Origin: an uncultured Oscillospiraceae bacterium | GTDB taxonomy: Bacteria; Bacillota; Clostridia; Oscillospirales; Oscillospiraceae | Assembly (NCBI GenBank): GCA_934659425.1 | Contig: CAKUHU010000004.1 | Span: 1 to 64,000, forward strand | DNA length: 64,000 nucleotides | Direction: 5' to 3' | Shown here: positions 17,498 through 25,469 of the stretch, piece after piece | Position numbering within the stretch: the stretch's first letter is position 1 | Layout of the letters: the number at the start of each line of letters is the position of its first letter | The notes under the pieces: model-generated | Seen by the model: the letters and a program-made list of their open reading frames with translations, nothing else | Databases searched by the model: none | Told to the model about the DNA's origin: nothing | Position numbers and translations under genes: made by a program

Positions 17498-18166
17498 GTG
17501 CCTGATTTGGCAGGCATCAAAAAATCTTCTTTGGTAGACCAGGTTTATCAGCAATTGAAAAAAGAGATCATTACCTTATGCCGTCCCCTTGGCAGCAGGC
17601 TGAATGTGAGCGAATTGCAGCGGGAATTGGGTGTAAGCTGTACGCCCATTCGGGAGGCGATGAACCGGCTGCAGCAAGAGGGGCTTGTGGTCAATGAGAA
17701 TAATATCGGAGTTCGTGTGCTCTCGCTTACAGGGCACGATGTCGTGGAGATCCAGCAGTTGGCGTGTACACTCCATAGCAAGGCCATCGACCTGTCCATG
17801 CAGGTGGGGGACAGAAAGGTGATGCTGGGAGAGTTGGAGAAGCACCTGAAAGAATATGAGGAGGCGAAGGTCCCGCAGGAAGAGGTAAACGCAGTCCACC
17901 AGTTTATCGGGTCCTTCTACAGGCACTGTGGGAATGGACGTCTGGACCATAGTATGCTGGCCATCCAGGGGCAGCAGTTGTTGCTCCGGCACATGTATGC
18001 CCATCAGCTCCCCAAACGGGCTGCGGATCTGAGATATTACCAGGAGATTCTGGAGGCGGTCCGGCGGGGGGACACGGAGGCGGTCCAGACGGCGCTGCAG
18101 GAGAGTACAGACAAGGCTACAGAGATTTTGTTGAAAATTGTAGATGCGGAAAGCGTTTCGACTTAA
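17498..18166 (+). CDS. GntR-family transcriptional regulator (FadR-like)
   Basis: A 222-residue regulator. The N-terminal winged helix (about 8-72) has LVDQVYQQLKKEIITL, GSRLNVSELQRELGVSCTPIREAMNRLQQEGLV and VNENNIGVRVLSL, the classical GntR pattern. The helical C-terminal domain (75-220) has the size of an FCD effector domain; I cannot point with confidence to its metal or ligand residues. The start is a GTG at 17498 or, with better spacing from the G run, a TTG at 17507. It directly precedes the CoA-transferase/oxidoreductase operon, whose promoter holds a palindrome and repeated half-site, so local repression that is relieved by an acyl-CoA or 2-oxoacid is a reasonable inference. Confidence 0.92.
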   Translation: MPDLAGIKKSSLVDQVYQQLKKEIITLCRPLGSRLNVSELQRELGVSCTPIREAMNRLQQEGLVVNENNIGVRVLSLTGHDVVEIQQLACTLHSKAIDLSMQVGDRKVMLGELEKHLKEYEEAKVPQEEVNAVHQFIGSFYRHCGNGRLDHSMLAIQGQQLLLRHMYAHQLPKRAADLRYYQEILEAVRRGDTEAVQTALQESTDKATEILLKIVDAESVST

Positions 18167-18253
18167 GATACCGGCCGCCTGAGGGAGGGAGCCCCTCTCT
18201 TAAGACGGTACAGCGAAGCGGAACATATTCTCTCTCAAAAACTGAAAAATAGG

Positions 18254-18282
18254 TTGACACCATATCTTGCATTATATATAAT
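18254..18282 (+). promoter_or_regulatory. Consensus promoter of the CoA-transferase/oxidoreductase operon
   Basis: TTGACA (18254-18259), exactly 17 bases, TATAAT (18277-18282): a perfect sigma-A promoter, 53 bp before the first start codon. Such a strong promoter next to an operator suggests control by repression. Confidence 0.92.
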
Positions 18283-18297
18283 ATATCTTGCAAGATA
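18263..18297. promoter_or_regulatory. Probable GntR-type operator: palindrome plus repeated half-site
   Basis: A perfect 14-bp palindrome, TATCTTGCAAGATA (18284-18297), lies immediately after the -10 box over the expected start point. Its left part TATCTTGCA recurs at 18263-18271 inside the promoter spacer, exactly 21 bp (two helical turns) upstream. Binding of the neighbouring GntR protein is inferred. Confidence 0.7.
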
Positions 18298-18334
18298 AGA
18301 AGCGGGCGGAAGCCATTCCGAAGGAGGAACTCAT

Positions 18335-19675
18335 ATGCAGGGGATCGATGTTCAATACCGAGAAAAGCGGGTCTCCGCTGCACAGGCGGTCCAGATCGTC
18401 AAAAGCGGGGATTGGGTGGACTACAGTCAGACGTGCTCCTTTCCGAGGGCCTTGGATGCCGCGCTTGCCCAGCGCCGGGATGAATTGACCGATGTGAAGG
18501 TCCGCAGTGCCATTTCCATGCTGCCGGTGCAGGTGGTGGAGCAGGACCCGGAGCAAAAGGCGTTCACATTTCACGTGTGGCATTGTTCTGGCTTGGACCG
18601 GAAATACATAGACCAAGGCCGTGCCTATTATGTCCCGATGCTGTTTCGGGACTGCGGCTCCTATTATAAAAGAGGCCATGCAAAGGTAGACGTGGCCATG
18701 GTGACGGTATCTCCCATGGACAGCCACGGCAATTTCAGCTATGGCCTGACCAACTGCTGCATGCAAGAGTTGCTGGAAGCTGCCGGACACATCATTTTGG
18801 AAGTAAACCCCAATATGCCCCGCGTTTTCGGCTCTCAGGGGGACCACATCCACATCTCTCAGGTGGACTATGTGGTGGAAAACGATGCCCCCCTTCTTTT
18901 GGCCGCTTCCCCGGAGGCCTCAGAACTGGATCGGAAGATCGCGGCCAATATTTTTCCCTATCTGGAGGACGGCATTACTCTGCAGCTGGGGATCGGAGGT
19001 ATGCCCAACGCCATGGGGAGCTTAATCGCGGAGTCTGACCTGAAGGATCTGGGGATGCACACGGAGCTGATGAGCGATGGATACCTGAAGCTCTATCAAT
19101 CCGGGAAGATCACCAACCAAAGGAAGGAGCTGGACCGGGGAAAGGGTGTGTTTTCGATCTGCAACGGTTCCGGAGAGCTCTATGATTTCCTCCATGAAAA
19201 CCAGGATATCCTCTCTGCCCCCATGTGGTATGTAAATGATCCGGGGACCATCCGTCGGTTTGCGCACTTTATCTCCATCAACGGCTGTATCGCCATGGAT
19301 CTCTACGGGCAGGTGTGTTCGGAGACTTCGGGCACCCGCCAGATCAGCGGTACAGGCGGACAGCTGGACTTTGTCACCGGCGCCTATCAGTCTGAGCATG
19401 GAAAGGCTTTTCTGGCCATGCCCTCCACCTTCCGGGATAAGCAGGGCATTCTCCGCTCCCGCATTCTTCCGAAGTTTACCCAGGGAGATGTGATCACCAC
19501 TCCACGGGCCCAAGCGCCCTACATGGTGACAGAGTACGGGGTGGCCTGCTTGTCCGGCCTGACCACCTGGGAGCGGGCGGAGAAGATCATCTCCATTGCC
19601 CATCCAGATTTCCGGGATGAGCTGATCGCTGCCGCAGAGGAGCAAAAAATCTGGCGGCGCTCCAACCAGCGCTGA
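18335..19675 (+). CDS. Acetyl-CoA hydrolase/CoA-transferase family protein
   Basis: A 446-residue class I CoA-transferase of the 4-hydroxybutyrate/butyryl-CoA:acetate CoA-transferase family. Visible family features are [44 protein letters not shown], the HTELMSDG segment that in relatives carries the catalytic glutamate, and [20 protein letters not shown] near the C-terminus. It moves CoA between an acyl-CoA and a free acid, commonly acetate. First gene of a tight operon with a 2-oxoacid:ferredoxin oxidoreductase, so its donor is probably the acyl-CoA made by that enzyme, rather than butyryl-CoA of the central pathway (inference). The ATG at 18335 follows AAGGAGGAACTCAT. Confidence 0.88.
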   Translation: MQGIDVQYREKRVSAAQAVQIVKSGDWVDYSQTCSFPRALDAALAQRRDELTDVKVRSAISMLPVQVVEQDPEQKAFTFHVWHCSGLDRKYIDQGRAYYVPMLFRDCGSYYKRGHAKVDVAMVTVSPMDSHGNFSYGLTNCCMQELLEAAGHIILEVNPNMPRVFGSQGDHIHISQVDYVVENDAPLLLAASPEASELDRKIAANIFPYLEDGITLQLGIGGMPNAMGSLIAESDLKDLGMHTELMSDGYLKLYQSGKITNQRKELDRGKGVFSICNGSGELYDFLHENQDILSAPMWYVNDPGTIRRFAHFISINGCIAMDLYGQVCSETSGTRQISGTGGQLDFVTGAYQSEHGKAFLAMPSTFRDKQGILRSRILPKFTQGDVITTPRAQAPYMVTEYGVACLSGLTTWERAEKIISIAHPDFRDELIAAAEEQKIWRRSNQR

Positions 19676-19684
19676 GGGGCGGGT

Positions 19685-20410
19685 ATGAGAGAATTTTGGA
19701 GGGCCTGCCCGGAGGCCGTCAACTTCGTGTTTTTGGGCGAGGCTGGGTGCGGCAAAAGCGAGATCGCCCTCAACGCCGCCCACGCTCTGCTGGAGCGGGG
19801 GGATAAGCCGGTCCATTTTTTTGACATGGATATGACAAAGCCCCTGTTTCGCTCCCGGGACGTATGCCAGGAGCTGGAGGGCGCCGGCGTCATCGTCCAC
19901 TATGAAGAGCAGTTTATGGATGCACCGACCCTGGCGTCGGGCGTGCAGCGGCTGCTGCGGGACCGGGACTGCTATGTGGTAATGGATGTGGGCGGAGACT
20001 ATATCGGGGCCCGGTCCATCGGCGGCTTTGCGCCCCTCCTCAACAGGGAGGAGTCGGCGGTCTATTACGTGGTCAACAGCTACCGGCCCTGGTCTATGGA
20101 CTTGGCCCACATTGACGGGGTGCTATCCCAGACACTGGGGGTGTCCCACATTGAACTAAAACGGCTGCGATTCATCGGAAATCCCAATCTGGGGCTGCAC
20201 ACGAGGCAGAGTGATGTGACAGATGGGATCGCGCAGCTTCGTGAGGTGCTGGGCGGCTGTGTTTCCATTGATTTCTTTTGTGTGGGGGAGGACCTTTGTG
20301 AGGGCCTGCCGGAAAAGGATGAGATCCAGTCTATCCAGATCTATTTGACCTATCCCTGGGAGCGGGGCCTTTATTTGGATAATGAGGAAACCAAGCGTGA
20401 AAAGGAGTAA
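19685..20410 (+). CDS. P-loop ATPase of unknown role in the oxidoreductase operon
   Basis: A 241-residue soluble protein that I cannot place in a characterised family. Walker A is FLGEAGCGKSE (17-26); a switch-like segment FFDMDMTKPLFRSRDV (45-60) recalls the deviant-Walker ATPases of the MinD/CobQ/Nubp group; a Walker B-like strand is CYVVMDVGGDYIGAR (96-110). VNSYRPW (130-136) is a possible later strand. It sits nine bases after the CoA-transferase stop and six bases before the ferredoxin subunit, so it belongs to the operon. Possible roles are cofactor insertion, Fe-S maturation or activation of the oxidoreductase; none is shown by the sequence. Confidence 0.75.
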   Translation: MREFWRACPEAVNFVFLGEAGCGKSEIALNAAHALLERGDKPVHFFDMDMTKPLFRSRDVCQELEGAGVIVHYEEQFMDAPTLASGVQRLLRDRDCYVVMDVGGDYIGARSIGGFAPLLNREESAVYYVVNSYRPWSMDLAHIDGVLSQTLGVSHIELKRLRFIGNPNLGLHTRQSDVTDGIAQLREVLGGCVSIDFFCVGEDLCEGLPEKDEIQSIQIYLTYPWERGLYLDNEETKREKE

Positions 20411-20415
20411 GTGAT

Positions 20416-20619
20416 ATGGCGAAGATCAATGTGGTCAGCGAGCGCTGCAAAAGCTGCGGATACTGCGTGAAATTTTGCCCCAAGCATATCCTGGCGATCG
20501 GCACAAAGGTGAACTCCAAAGGCTATGAGTACGTGGAAGTGGTGGATCAGGAGGCCTGCATCGGTTGCTGTATCTGCGGCTGGATGTGCCCTGACGGGGC
20601 CATAGAGATCTATAAATAA
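20416..20619 (+). CDS. 2-Oxoacid:ferredoxin oxidoreductase, delta (ferredoxin) subunit
   Basis: A 67-residue 2[4Fe-4S] protein. Two complete CxxCxxCxxxCP motifs are present: CKSCGYCVKFCP near the N-terminus and CIGCCICGWMCP near the C-terminus. It passes electrons from the thiamine-diphosphate subunit to soluble ferredoxin. It is followed after 13 bp by the alpha subunit. The ATG at 20416 follows AAAAGGAGTAAGTGAT. The four separate subunits in the order delta-alpha-beta-gamma match the VOR/KOR type. Confidence 0.94.
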   Translation: MAKINVVSERCKSCGYCVKFCPKHILAIGTKVNSKGYEYVEVVDQEACIGCCICGWMCPDGAIEIYK

Positions 20620-20632
20620 GGAGGGGGAAAAC

Positions 20633-21712
20633 ATGGACAGAGTATTTATGAAGGGCTGCGAAGCCATGGCAGAGGCCGCCGTGCGTGCGGGCTGCCGCTT
20701 TTTTGCCGGATATCCCATCACCCCGCAAAATGAGATCCCCGAGTATTTTGCTCGCCGTCTGCCTGAGGTGGGCGGGACATTTGTCCAAGGGGAGTCTGAG
20801 GTGGCGTCCATCAATATGGTCTATGGAGCGGCATCCGTAGGTACCCGGGCCATGACCTCCTCCTCCAGCGCGGGCATCTCCCTGAAAAGTGAAGGGATCT
20901 CCTACTGTGCCTCCGCACGGATCCCCATTGTGTATATCAACGTCTCCCGGGGCGGTCCCGGTGTGGGCTGTATCCAGCCGGCCCAGCAGGACTACTTCCA
21001 GGCCACCAAGGCCAGCGGCAACGGCGGGTTCCAAATGCGGGTGTTTGCCCCAGGCAGCGTCCAGGAGACGGTGGATATGGTCTATGCCGCCTTTGACTAT
21101 GCCGATCAGGACCGGAACCCGGTGCTCATCCTGGCCGACGGCGTCATTGGCACCATGATGGAGCCGGCGGTGCTGCCCGCGATGAAGAGCGACGAGGAGA
21201 TCAGGGCCATGAAGGAGGCCAAGCGTAGCTGGGCCTGCGTAGGCCATAAGCTGGAGGAGCAACGCTCCTGGATTCAGCCCGGCCAGTGGTCCACCGCTGT
21301 CCAGCAGCAAAAGAATGAGGATGCCGCCGCTCTCTATGAGTCCTGGAAGGTGGACGCCAGGGCGGAGGAGTACCGGCTGGAGGATGCGGAAGTGGTCCTC
21401 ACGGGTTACGGAATCTCCGGACGGATCGCCAAGTCGGCGGTGGATCTGCTGCGTCAGGAGGGAATCAAGGCGGGCCTGATCCGGGCCCTGACGGTGAATC
21501 CTTTCCCCTATGAGGCTTTTGGGCACGTGGATTACAAGAAGGTGAAGGGGATTCTGGACGTGGAGATGTCCATTCCCGCCCAGTTTGTGAAGGACGTGGA
21601 GACGGCGGTGAAGGACCGGGCACGAATCAGCACCTGCCTGTGCTCCGGCGGCAATATCATGCGCCGGGAGGCTGTGATCGAGGCGGCCCAGGCGATCATG
21701 GAGGGGAAATAA
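20633..21712 (+). CDS. vorB: 2-Oxoacid:ferredoxin oxidoreductase, alpha subunit (VorB/KorA type)
   Basis: A 359-residue pyrimidine-binding subunit. Hallmarks are FFAGYPITPQNEIPEYFA, VQGESEVASINMVYGAASVG, AMTSSSSAGISLKSEG and NVSRGGPGVGC. The C-terminal third (about 255-359, VVLTGYGISGRIAKSAVDLL onward) is a transketolase C-terminal-like domain. The enzyme oxidatively decarboxylates a 2-oxoacid with CoA to acyl-CoA, CO2 and reduced ferredoxin. Branched-chain, aromatic or 2-oxoglutarate substrates cannot be told apart by eye; vorB is the name usual for this type in related genomes. Two bases separate it from the beta subunit. Confidence 0.92.
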   Translation: MDRVFMKGCEAMAEAAVRAGCRFFAGYPITPQNEIPEYFARRLPEVGGTFVQGESEVASINMVYGAASVGTRAMTSSSSAGISLKSEGISYCASARIPIVYINVSRGGPGVGCIQPAQQDYFQATKASGNGGFQMRVFAPGSVQETVDMVYAAFDYADQDRNPVLILADGVIGTMMEPAVLPAMKSDEEIRAMKEAKRSWACVGHKLEEQRSWIQPGQWSTAVQQQKNEDAAALYESWKVDARAEEYRLEDAEVVLTGYGISGRIAKSAVDLLRQEGIKAGLIRALTVNPFPYEAFGHVDYKKVKGILDVEMSIPAQFVKDVETAVKDRARISTCLCSGGNIMRREAVIEAAQAIMEGK

Positions 21713-21713
21713 G

Positions 21714-22451
21714 ATGGAACGAATTTACGGGAGAACAAAAACCATTCAGGAGGATAAGGTCTCCGGCTTCTGCCCCGGCTGTATGCACTCCACTATCATC
21801 AAGCTCATTGGTGAGGTGCTGGAGGAGATGGATCTGGTAGAGCGGGCCGCCTGCATTTTGGGCATCGGCTGCTGTGGACTGCATATGGACTATATCGCTT
21901 ACGACACCATCACCGCGCCCCATGGACGGGCCTGCGCTGTGGGCACCGGCATGAAGCGGAACAGCCCTGACAGTCTGGTCTTTACCTATCAGGGCGACGG
22001 CGACTTTGCTGCCATTGGTCTGGCGGAATCCATGTCCGCGGCCAACCGGGGAGAGAATATCACGGTCATCTTTGTAAATAACGGCATTTACGGCATGACG
22101 GGAGGCCAGCTGGCCCCCACCACACTGCTGGGCATGAAGGCCAGCACGGCCCCCCAGGGCCGCATCGCGGAGGAGCACGGCTACCCCATGCATATGTGTG
22201 AGATATTGAACCAGTTGACGGCCCCCGCCTATCTGGTCCGGACCAGCTGCAACACACCTGCCAATGTCAATAAGACCAAGCAGGCCATCCGCAAGGCCTT
22301 CCAGAACCAGCTGGACGGCAAGGGCTTCTCCATGGTGGAGGTTGTCACCAGCTGTCCCACCAACTGGGGGCTGGACCCGCTGAAGGCCCTGGAGTTCATT
22401 GAAGAAAAGATGTTGCCCGAGTTCCCGCTGGGCGTGATCCGGGACCGCTGA
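21714..22451 (+). CDS. 2-Oxoacid:ferredoxin oxidoreductase, beta subunit (thiamine diphosphate-binding)
   Basis: A 245-residue catalytic subunit that binds thiamine diphosphate and magnesium. It has SGFCPGCMHSTIIKLI, the substrate-pocket region GIGCCGLHMDYIAYDTITAPHGRACAVGTG, the diphosphate and metal motif TYQGDGDFAAIGL ending in VIFVNNGIYGMTGGQLAPTT. These are the standard elements of VorA/KorB-type subunits. It begins two bases after the alpha stop and is followed by the gamma subunit 15 bases later, which supports co-translation. Confidence 0.94.
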   Translation: MERIYGRTKTIQEDKVSGFCPGCMHSTIIKLIGEVLEEMDLVERAACILGIGCCGLHMDYIAYDTITAPHGRACAVGTGMKRNSPDSLVFTYQGDGDFAAIGLAESMSAANRGENITVIFVNNGIYGMTGGQLAPTTLLGMKASTAPQGRIAEEHGYPMHMCEILNQLTAPAYLVRTSCNTPANVNKTKQAIRKAFQNQLDGKGFSMVEVVTSCPTNWGLDPLKALEFIEEKMLPEFPLGVIRDR

Positions 22452-22466
22452 AAAGGAGGAGAGAGT

Positions 22467-23012
22467 ATGGAGACCAATCTGTGTGTGGCTGGATTCGGCG
22501 GCCAGGGCGTTATGACGCTGGGTAAGTTTCTGGCGGATGCCACCTGCAATTCGACGGAGAAAAACGTCACCTTCTTCCCCTCCTATGGAGCAGAGCAGCG
22601 GGGCGGCACCGCCAACTGTTATGTTGTCATCTCGGATGAGCCCATCGGCCCCCCCTTGGGGGACGTGATGGACGATCTGATCGTGATGAATGGGGCCTCT
22701 CTCCATAAATTCCTGCCCAAACTGAAGGCGGGCGGCACCCTGTTTATCAACAGCTCCATCGTCACAGATGAGGTGGAGCGGACCGATGTCAAGACGGTGA
22801 AGGCTCCCGTCACAGAGCTGGCGCTGGAGATGGGAAATGCCAAGGTCCTTAATGTAATTATGCTGGGTGTTTACGTGGGCTATACCGAGGTCATCTCTCC
22901 GGAGATCGTCTGGGGAACTATTGAGCACAAGCTTTCCAGCAAGCCCAAGCTGCTTCCCTTGAACCGGGAGGCCTTTGAAAAGGGGCTTGAGATCGGCCAA
23001 AGCCAGCGCTGA
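22467..23012 (+). CDS. 2-Oxoacid:ferredoxin oxidoreductase, gamma subunit
   Basis: A 181-residue subunit of the 2-oxoacid:acceptor oxidoreductase gamma family. It starts with the typical CVAGFGGQGVMTLGKFLADA, followed by KNVTFFPSYGAEQRGGTANCYVVISDEPIG, GGTLFINSSIV and LNVIMLGVYVG. The gamma domain is thought to bind CoA. Last gene of the six-gene operon, ending at a strong terminator. The ATG at 22467 follows AAAAGGAGGAGAGT. Confidence 0.94.
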   Translation: METNLCVAGFGGQGVMTLGKFLADATCNSTEKNVTFFPSYGAEQRGGTANCYVVISDEPIGPPLGDVMDDLIVMNGASLHKFLPKLKAGGTLFINSSIVTDEVERTDVKTVKAPVTELALEMGNAKVLNVIMLGVYVGYTEVISPEIVWGTIEHKLSSKPKLLPLNREAFEKGLEIGQSQR

Positions 23013-23023
23013 GCGAATCAAAT

Positions 23024-23063
23024 AAAACAGGGTCCCTGTCGTTAGACAGGGGCCCTGTTTTTA
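23024..23063. terminator. Bidirectional rho-independent terminator
   Basis: AAAACAGGGTCCCTGTC (23024-23040) pairs with GACAGGGGCCCTGTTTT (23045-23061) over GTTA, with one G-T pair, and is followed by TT. It closes the oxidoreductase operon and the convergent small membrane protein gene. Confidence 0.9.
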
Positions 23064-23095
23064 CCAAGTTTCTGCGGCATTTCTCATTGGCAACG

Positions 23096-23413
23096 TCAGT
23101 TTTCGCGCCCTTCCTGTTTGACCATGGCCCCATATTTTTTCTCCTGGGCAAAGGAGAACAGCAGGGATGGAATGGCCAAGGCGAGCAGGGTGAGGAACTG
23201 CGGACCGGCGGCGATGTCGGCATGAAAGCGGATGGCCGCCCTGTTGAATACCAGCCAGGGGATCCCGAGCAGGAGCCAGGATATTCCCTGGCGGCGGATA
23301 TAGTCCTTTGTCCAACTGTGCCCCCGATACCTCGGGGATATTTTCTGGAAGCCCAATACGCCAAAGATCCCATATGTCGTCCAGAATAGGCTCATGATCA
23401 AAATGATATCCAT
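23096..23413 (-). CDS. Small hypothetical membrane protein
   Basis: A 105-residue protein with about three hydrophobic segments: residues 2-20 (DIILIMSLFWTTYGIFGVL), about 41-57 (GISWLLLGIPWLVFN) and about 70-88 (FLTLLALAIPSLLFSF), separated by basic loops. I do not recognise the family. I place the start at the ATG at 23413, which has GAAAGGAC upstream, rather than at 23431. It is isolated, converging on the oxidoreductase operon terminator. The region 23432-23640 upstream holds no other gene. Confidence 0.6.
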   Translation of the reverse strand: MDIILIMSLFWTTYGIFGVLGFQKISPRYRGHSWTKDYIRRQGISWLLLGIPWLVFNRAAIRFHADIAAGPQFLTLLALAIPSLLFSFAQEKKYGAMVKQEGREN

Positions 23414-23641
23414 CCAATACTGTCCTTTCAACCCCTGGATCTGTCTTGACCGCGTTTTGCTTTTTAAAAGCAGATCTGCTTTTAAAGAAAAATTCTTCCC
23501 TTTTGCCGATTCGGCAAAGTTTTGATGGTCGGTTGGCTATATTTTAGCATACGGCGCGGCAGATGTCCATAGCGGGGAGAGGGGAGAAGATTCTGGCAGG
23601 CCGCTGGCAGGAAGCTCTCAAAGGGCCTTTGACGAGAGAGA

Positions 23642-23670
23642 TTGAAATTTTTCCCCAGAGCAAGTATAAT
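23642..23670 (+). promoter_or_regulatory. Promoter of mutY
   Basis: TTGAAA (23642-23647), 17-base spacer, TATAAT (23665-23670), 41 bp before the mutY start. Confidence 0.8.
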
Positions 23671-23710
23671 AAAACAAATTGTGCAAATTTGCGGGGAGGG
23701 GAAGAGAAGT

Positions 23711-24739
23711 ATGGACGAGTTGGAGCAGCTGCCTCTCCCTCTGCTTTTTTGGTTCCGCGAGAACGCCCGGACCCTTCCTTGGCGGTCGGATCCAACGCCC
23801 TACCACGTCTGGGTGTCCGAGATCATGCTCCAGCAGACTCGGGTGGCGGCGGTGCTGGGCTATTATGAGCGGTTTTTGGAGGTGCTGCCCACGGTGGCGG
23901 ATCTGGCCTGCTGCCCGGAGGACAGGCTGATGAAGCTGTGGCAGGGATTGGGCTACTACAGCCGCGCCCGGAACCTTCAAAAAGCGGCCCGGCAGGTGAT
24001 GGAAAAGTTCGGTGGGGAGATTCCCTCAAGCTATGGGGAGATCCGCTCTCTGGCGGGGATCGGGGACTACACCGCCGGCGCCATCTGTTCCATCGCCTTC
24101 GGCCAGCCTGTGTCGGCGGTGGACGGAAACGTGCTTCGGGTGGTGAGCCGGCTGACAGATGACCACAGGGATGTGACCCAGGCCCGGGTAAAAGAGGATA
24201 TTCGGCAAAGGCTGGAACAGGTCATCCCCCGGGATATGCCCGGAACCTTCAATCAGGCCGTCATGGATCTGGGCGCTATGGTGTGCCTTCCCAACGGGGT
24301 GCCCCTGTGCGGGAAGTGTCCGGCGGCGGAGTTCTGCGCCGGCTGCCGGACGGGGACTGCCTGTGACCTGCCGGTAAAGGCGCCCAAAAAGGCCAGGCGG
24401 GTGGAAGAGAGAACGGTCTATCTGATTTTCCACGGCGGAAGGGCGGCCCTCCGCCGACGGGCGGACAGGGGATTGCTGGCGGGGCTGTGGGAGTATCCCA
24501 ATGAGCCCTCCCCTTGGGCCTGCCCGGTACCTGGTGAGGCGGTCTTTGCCGCCGAGGCCAAGCACATATTTACCCACATCGAATGGCACATGAATGCCTA
24601 CACTGTCATGGCAGAGACAGATGCCCTTCCGGCGGGATGGGTGTGGGCAGACCGGGGAGAGCTGGACGGGGTTTATGCCGTGCCCGGGGCTTTTTCTCCC
24701 TTTGCCCATTTGGTGGAAAAAGCACTGACGCGGGAGTAA
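23711..24739 (+). CDS. mutY: A/G-specific adenine glycosylase MutY
   Basis: Removes adenine mispaired with 8-oxoguanine. The 342-residue protein has the catalytic Glu37 in VSEIMLQQTRV, the helix-hairpin-helix SLAGIGDYTAGAI (113-125), the catalytic Asp138 in SAVDGNVLRV, and a [4Fe-4S] ligand set in CLPNGVPLCGKCPAAEFC, spaced C-x7-C-x2-C-x5-C instead of the C-x6-C-x2-C-x5-C of E. coli. The C-terminal NUDIX-like domain (about 230-340) reads the 8-oxoG, with GLLAGLWEYP and HIFTHIEWHM. The ATG at 23711 follows GGGGAGGGGAAGAGAAGT. It may be co-transcribed with tdk, 48 bp downstream. Confidence 0.95.
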   Translation: MDELEQLPLPLLFWFRENARTLPWRSDPTPYHVWVSEIMLQQTRVAAVLGYYERFLEVLPTVADLACCPEDRLMKLWQGLGYYSRARNLQKAARQVMEKFGGEIPSSYGEIRSLAGIGDYTAGAICSIAFGQPVSAVDGNVLRVVSRLTDDHRDVTQARVKEDIRQRLEQVIPRDMPGTFNQAVMDLGAMVCLPNGVPLCGKCPAAEFCAGCRTGTACDLPVKAPKKARRVEERTVYLIFHGGRAALRRRADRGLLAGLWEYPNEPSPWACPVPGEAVFAAEAKHIFTHIEWHMNAYTVMAETDALPAGWVWADRGELDGVYAVPGAFSPFAHLVEKALTRE

Positions 24740-24787
24740 GGGAGTCGAAACCGCGGCCTGCGATAGAAAGAAAAGGTGGAATGGAGA

Positions 24788-25378
24788 ATGGCAAAGCTGT
24801 ATTTCCGGTATGGGGTCATGGGATCGTCTAAATCGGCCAATGCCTTGATGGTGCGCTACAACTATGAAGAGCGGGGGCAGAAGGCCTTGATGGTGAAGCC
24901 GGACATTGACCAGCGGGAGGGCAAGGCCATTGTCAATTCCCGTATCGGCCTCCACTATCCCTGCGTTTGGTTCGATGAGTTGCGGGACATGGGGGAGGAG
25001 AAGATCAGAGCCTACCAGTGTATCATTGTGGACGAGGCCCAGTTCTTGACTCGGGACGAGGTGGCGTTCCTCACTGAGGTGGTGGATGATATGCGGGTGC
25101 CCGTCATCTGCTATGGTCTGCGGGCGGATTTCAAAGGGGATCTGTTCCCGGGCTCGGAGGCACTGCTGGCCTGTGCTGACATTATCGAGGAGATCAAGAC
25201 CATCTGCTGGTGCGGCAAAAAGGCCACCTACAATGCCCGCTTCGATGAGACGGGGAAGGTGCTGAAGGAGGGCGAACAAGTGGTGCTGGGGGCTAACGAC
25301 AAGTACATTGGGCTGTGCCGAAAGCATTGGAAGGAAGGCAGCTTGGGCCCAAATGACGAGAGGAAAGAGCGAAAATAG
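24788..25378 (+). CDS. tdk: Thymidine kinase, type II
   Basis: Phosphorylates thymidine in nucleoside salvage. The 196-residue protein has the P loop YGVMGSSKSANAL (8-20), the Walker B strand with the catalytic glutamate CIIVDEAQFLT, the lasso region VPVICYGLRADFKGDLFPGS, and a zinc site built from ICWCGKKATYNAR and GLCRKHW. Residues match the bacterial type II family of about 190-200 residues. The ATG at 24788 lies eight bases after AAAGGTGG; an in-frame GTG at 24776 is a weaker choice. Confidence 0.95.
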   Translation: MAKLYFRYGVMGSSKSANALMVRYNYEERGQKALMVKPDIDQREGKAIVNSRIGLHYPCVWFDELRDMGEEKIRAYQCIIVDEAQFLTRDEVAFLTEVVDDMRVPVICYGLRADFKGDLFPGSEALLACADIIEEIKTICWCGKKATYNARFDETGKVLKEGEQVVLGANDKYIGLCRKHWKEGSLGPNDERKERK

Positions 25379-25469
25379 GATCGCGGGGAGTGCAGCGAAA
25401 TGAATGAGCCGCGGAGACTGCCCGAAAGCCTGTGAGATGGCGTTTATCATGATGAGAGGGAGGGAGACC

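Noticed and set aside
18263..18297. CRISPR-like or transposon-end repeat at the TATCTTGCA copies
   Set aside because: Only two copies of a nine-base word exist, both within a promoter; an operator explains them better.
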